Positions 59,975-64,000 of a stretch of DNA of 64,000 nt are shown piece after piece (the stretch's first letter is position 1; each line of letters opens with the position of its first letter). Where the stretch lies: NCBI GenBank assembly GCA_030848705.1, contig CM061240.1, positions 121,260,998 through 121,324,997 of the forward strand, read 5' to 3'. A program made the translations under genes and the position numbers. A model generated the notes under the pieces. The model saw only the letters and a program-made list of their open reading frames with translations. It had not been told where the DNA came from and ran no database searches. Source of the DNA: Heracleum sosnowskyi (lineage: Eukaryota > Streptophyta > Magnoliopsida > Apiales > Apiaceae).

Positions 59975-60204
59975 TCAGGATTACATGGTCGTCAGGATCA
60001 GAAGGCATATCAGGACTGGGATCAGGATTGATCATCAGGACTGGAAGATGATCAGGATTCCTACTTCGAGTTATATTTGGAGTCTAGTTAAACATGGAAG
60101 TTTATTCTGTCGGTTCCTGGTTTGTAGAATGTAGCTATCAATTATGGATAGGTTTCAATCTTTGTAATTGATTAGGACTTATCATTGATAGAGAAGCTGT
60201 GTAG

Positions 60205-60212
60205 TATATAAA
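60205..60212 (+). promoter_or_regulatory. TATA box of the copia D LTR
   Basis: TATATAAA in the context GTAGTATATAAACACAG. The same context is in fragment C at 39202. Confidence 0.65.
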
Positions 60213-60487
60213 CACAGTCTTGGTTTCGATTTATGTATTCGGAAGAGAAGAGAAGCGAATCAAGATAGAAGCTCTTAAGATCATAGAATTTCTTGAGAGA
60301 GTTTTTGTAAGCTAGCAGCTCTCAAGAACATCAGAATTTCTTGAGAGAGTTTGTAACAGTTTTATATCAGATTTAATAAAGCTGTTATCTTTCTTTTCAT
60401 ATTTGTGATATATACATTAAGAAGTCGATTATCTTATACTATTGTATTCAACCCCCCTTCTACAATAGATTATTACTGGGCAACAAT

Positions 60488-60499
60488 TGGTATCAGAGC
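60488..60499 (+). other. Primer binding site of copia D, tRNA-iMet
   Basis: TGGTATCAGAGC starts 2 bp after the LTR. Confidence 0.95.
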
Positions 60500-60535
60500 A
60501 AACTGATTTATTTCTGAATCAGAAACGATCTAAAG

Positions 60536-62835
60536 ATGTCGACAACCAAGTATGAAAGCATGAAGATTCCCATCTTGAAGAAATCAGAATATCCAACATG
60601 GAGGGTAAAGATGCTGATGTACTTGGAGGCTATGGATCCTGACTATCTGGACAGGATTCGTGATGGAACATATATTCCTACAAGGATTGTAGAACGAACA
60701 AATACTGTACCTGAACATTATGTGGTCAAGGCTAAAAGTGAATGGACTCCAGAAGAAAAAGCTCATGTTCTCAGGGAACCAAAGATAAAGAATATCTTGC
60801 ACAGTAGTCTTGATGCTGTCATGTCAAATAGAGTGATTGCATGCAAGTCTTCAAAAGAAATTTGGGATACTTTGGAAACTTAGTGCCAGGGATCTGCATC
60901 TGTCAAGAAAAACAGAAGGGCTCTTTTGATTCAAGAATATGAACAATTTGATGCAAGACCCGATGAGAGCCTAACTGATCTATATGATAGATTTCTAACA
61001 CTATTGAACAACTTATCTTTAGTTGACAAGGAATATGAAACTGAAGATTCAAACACCAAGTTTCTAAGAGCTTTATCTGAAGAATGGGACACTCAGACCT
61101 CAATCATTAGACATCAGTATGATCTTAACACTGTGTCTCTTGATGAAGTCTATGGAATGCTAAGAACTCATGATCTTGAAGTTCAACAGAGAAAGAACAA
61201 GAAAATCAGCAAGGCAAAATCAATTGCTTTGAAAGCAGAGGCTAAATCAAAAGGAAAAGCTATGGAGGTCTCTAGAAGTAAAACAAGAGTAGCTGAGTCA
61301 GATCCTGACGACTCTTCATCAGATACTGATGGCAATCCTGATGCCAATACTGATGATGACTCTTCAGACTCAGATATGGAAGAGATGGTTGCGATGATTG
61401 TCAGAAACTTCAGAAGGATGAAGTTCAGGAAGAATAGAAGACAAGGCAACTTTCAGAAAAAGACTTTCAAAGACAAGTATATAAGGACAGCAAGGGTAGC
61501 AAATTTGACAAGTCAAAGGTTAGATGCTACAAGTGCAATGGAATGGGTCACTTTGCTTCTGAGTGCAAGAAGACAAAGGCACTTATCACATCAAGCAAGG
61601 ATTGAATGGACTCTTCCTCAGAATCTGATACTGAGGTGGTCAACTATGCTCTAATGGCCAATGCTGATGTAACTGCTGCTCCTGATGATAAGGTACTATA
61701 TACTATCTTTGATTTTGATACTGATAATGATTCTGAGTTAAGACGTTTTCTAAAGTCATTACATATTAGCTTTAGAAGTCAAACTGCTGAGAATACTAGA
61801 ATCTTATCTGAGATGTCTGAACTTAGAAAAAGGAATGATATATTAGAAGCTGAATTTTCTCGCATGCAAGAAGTACAAAAAGAATGTGATAATGCTAATC
61901 ACATGCATTTAGAGATGAAATCCAAATGTACTGCTCTTGAAAAGGAACTTGAATATGCTAATGAGAAAATCAGAACCTGGACAGACTCTGGTAGGAAATT
62001 TCATGAGATTAATACCTCTAAGAATTGGAAAGAGTGTCTAGGATATAAGTCAGATGAGGATAAGAAATTGAAAGAAAAAATTGTCATTGATGAGACAGTC
62101 AGTCCAAAGACCTATAGACATGTTATAGATGCAACCAAATCTAAGATTACTCCTGTTAATTTTGTTTTTGGTAAGGATTCCAATTCTACTTTTGAAAAGG
62201 GATCTACTTCTGTTCAAGGAATTAAAATCATAAAGTCTAAACCTGTCTTGAATAAACTCATTAAGAATGTAGGTTAATTGTCTCAGAAACAGCTTAAGGA
62301 TAAAATCTGTATGGTGACAGATAAGAAACAGGAAGCTACTGTTAAGAGAAACAGGAATGGTAAAGTTGGGATCAATAAAGAGAATGGTTATAAATATATC
62401 CCAAATGCACCTAGAAAGTGTTGTTTTAACTGTGGTAACTCTAATCATCTTGCTATTGATTGTAAGAAGATTAAGAAGAAGATTGCTGATATTTCTAAGT
62501 CTGATGTGAGGAATAGATCAGTACTCTATAAACCGCAGAAGTCCTGTTTTCATTGTGGTAGTATATGGCATTCTATTTATACTTGTAAAGATTATCATGA
62601 TTTGTACTATAACTTCTATGATCCATTGCCCAAGTTAAATAGGAGTACAAAGTCTGATAGAGTTGATAATGTCATTTTGAAGCATGCTTTTGTTAATACT
62701 AATACTGACAAAGCAAATCCTGATGGAGTAAATCCTGTCAGGACTGCTATGGTTAGAAAGTCTTCTGCTGTGAAAATTAATAAATTGCATGAAAAAGGAA
62801 CCCAACATGTATGGGTTCCTAAGTGTTCTAACTAG
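60536..62835 (+). pseudogene. Copia D gag
   Basis: ATG 60536 opens a copia gag (YPTWRVKMLMYLEAMD near the start; then the RRALLIQEYEQFD region). Stop TAG at 60881-60883 (fits CAG to TAG). A frameshift near 61490 precedes the first zinc knuckle CYKCNGMGHFASEC (about 61525). The new frame runs through a helical region to a TAA at 62275-62277, then through two more knuckles, CFNCGNSNHLAIDC and CFHCGSIWHSIYTC, to a WVPKCSN end with TAG at 62833-62835. The last stop is at the same place as the gag stops of A and B and may be the natural end; the other stops are lesions. Confidence 0.8.
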
Positions 62836-64000
62836 TGTGTTTCTATTCTGATGTAGGGTAAAAAGAAAAATGTGTTAGTCATGGATAGTGGATGTTCTGT
62901 ACACATGACTGGAAACAAAGCCCTGTTATCAGAATATCAAGAAAAAGCTGACCCAACTGTGTCTTATGGAGATGGCAACATTGGACAAACCTTGGGATAT
63001 GGCAATATAATCATTGGAAATGTCATCATTGAAAAAGTAGCTCTAGTGAAGGGACTGAAACACAACTTGTTGAGTATTAGTCAAATCACCGATAGAGGTT
63101 ATCATGTCAACTTCTATTCCACACATTGTGAAGTAGTCAGTAAAGAAACATGAAAGATAGCACTGACTGGCTACAGGCATGGTAATATATATGAAGCCAA
63201 CATTCAATCAAATACTGATGTCTCCCCTACCTGTCTGATCAGTAAAGCGTCAGTAGATGAAAGTTGGAATTGGCACAAGAAGCTTTCTCATCTCCACTTC
63301 AGCAACATCAATGAGTTGGTTAAGAAAGATTTAGTGAGAGGATTACCAAAAGTGTTATATACTCCTGATGGACTCTATGATGCATGTCAGAAAGAAAAAC
63401 AACGAAGGACATCATTCCAGAGTAAATCAGAATCCTCTATTGGAGAACCATATCACATGCTACATCTTGATCTATTTGGTCCAGTCAACATCATGACCAT
63501 CAGTAAGAAAAGGTACACTCTTGTAATTGTTGATGAATATTCTAGATTCACCTGGGTGTATTTTATGCACAGAAAAGATGAGACTCCTGAAGTTCTGTTG
63601 GATCATGTAAGAATGATTGAGACAACCACAAAGTACAAAGTCAAGATACTGAGAAGTGATAATGGTACTGAATTTAAGAATTCAAAGATGGAAGAGTTCT
63701 GCAAATACAAAGGAATCATTCAACAATTCTCTGCTCCTGGCACACCTTAGCAAAATGGAGTAGTTGAAAGGAAAAATAGAACTCTTATTGAAGCTGGCAG
63801 AACTATGTTGGAAGAAGCTAAGTTACCTACATATTTCTGGGCAGAAGCAGTCAACACAGCTTGCTATACACAGAATCTCACTTTGATAAACAGACATGGT
63901 GTTACTCCTTATCAATCACTCAAGGAGAAGAAACCTAGTCTGAAGCATCTGCATGTGTTTGGCTGTAAATGTTTTGTTCTCAGAACTCATCCTGAACAAC
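62836..64000 (+). pseudogene. Copia D pol, N-terminal part
   Basis: Begins near GATGTAG|GG (62849-62857). It has the protease motif VMDSGCSVHMTGN, the pre-integrase zinc region, the integrase core with HLDLFGPVNI, SDNGTEF and QNGVVERKNRT, and continues past the window end. In-frame stops at 63151-63153 (TGA) and 63748-63750 (TAG, fits CAG to TAG). In the zinc region the first Cys of CxxC is Tyr (LYDACQKEK). All segments share one frame. Confidence 0.8.

Larger units (their letters stand above)
59912..60485 (+). repeat. 5' LTR of copia D
   Basis: 574 bp, with inverted ends TGTT/AACA. The left boundary rests on the TGTTAG start, as there is no second LTR to compare. ATCAGGA is repeated at 59956, 59974, 60009, 60021, 60034 and 60051. 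Confidence 0.75.
59912..64000 (+). mobile_element. Copia element D, 5' part, runs off the window
   Basis: LTR TGTTAGATC...GGGCAACA (59912-60485), then an exact tRNA-iMet primer site, gag and pol through integrase. It is a relative of fragment C (similar LTR end and leader). The coding part carries stops and a frameshift. The 3' LTR lies beyond 64000, so its length and duplication cannot be read. Confidence 0.88.

Overview
The window is nuclear DNA of a flowering plant, most likely a eudicot. It has no operons or CRISPR. It is AT-rich and packed with plant LTR retrotransposons: one Athila-type Ty3/gypsy element and several SIRE/Maximus-like Ty1/copia elements. It also holds a CACTA element, a Mutator-like foldback element, MITE-like repeats and a few ordinary plant genes with GT-AG introns, namely an MLP/Bet v 1 gene and an RPA1-like gene. 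The exact species cannot be told from the sequence.

Layout. 1-480 and 12935-14990 are one old AT-rich repeat block, split by a young Athila element (486-12934, + strand, TSD GGGCA). That element keeps a full gag-pol frame and a second frame in the envelope position. At 16058-20339 a Mutator-like foldback element (9-bp TSD with one mismatch) was entered by a non-autonomous CACTA element (16164-19694, TSD AGA). 20641-47553 is a minus-strand copia element (A). A second minus-strand copia element (B, 23970-37084, TSD AGAAG) is inserted in the third open reading frame of A, and a copia fragment (C, 38940-39520, + strand) lies in the same frame further upstream. A and B have gag, pol and a very large third frame, all broken by stops and frameshifts.

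47554-59900 is the gene-bearing part. It holds an MLP exon fragment, an RNase H-like fragment and a non-autonomous LTR element made largely of tandem repeats. It also holds an apparently intact two-exon MLP-like gene (51653-54657, minus) with a 2.55-kb repeat-filled intron, a GC-richer coding-like island (55394-56195), a small coiled-coil gene with a frame break (57196-57597) and the 3' exons of an RPA1-like gene (58518-59859, minus). From 59912 to the window end is the 5' part of a fourth copia element (D, + strand).

The most interesting signal is a shared design in the copia elements. A and B each carry a private short motif, repeated at 22-25 bp spacing in the LTR, and the same motif recurs inside the element, chiefly between pol and the third frame: ACTTCGCGA/TCGCGAAGT in A and CGTTGA/TCAACG in B. 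In B it also occurs inside gag, pol and the third frame, where a 24-bp period gives an 8-residue peptide repeat. All coordinates, splice sites and domain calls were read by eye, and no alignment or database search was run.
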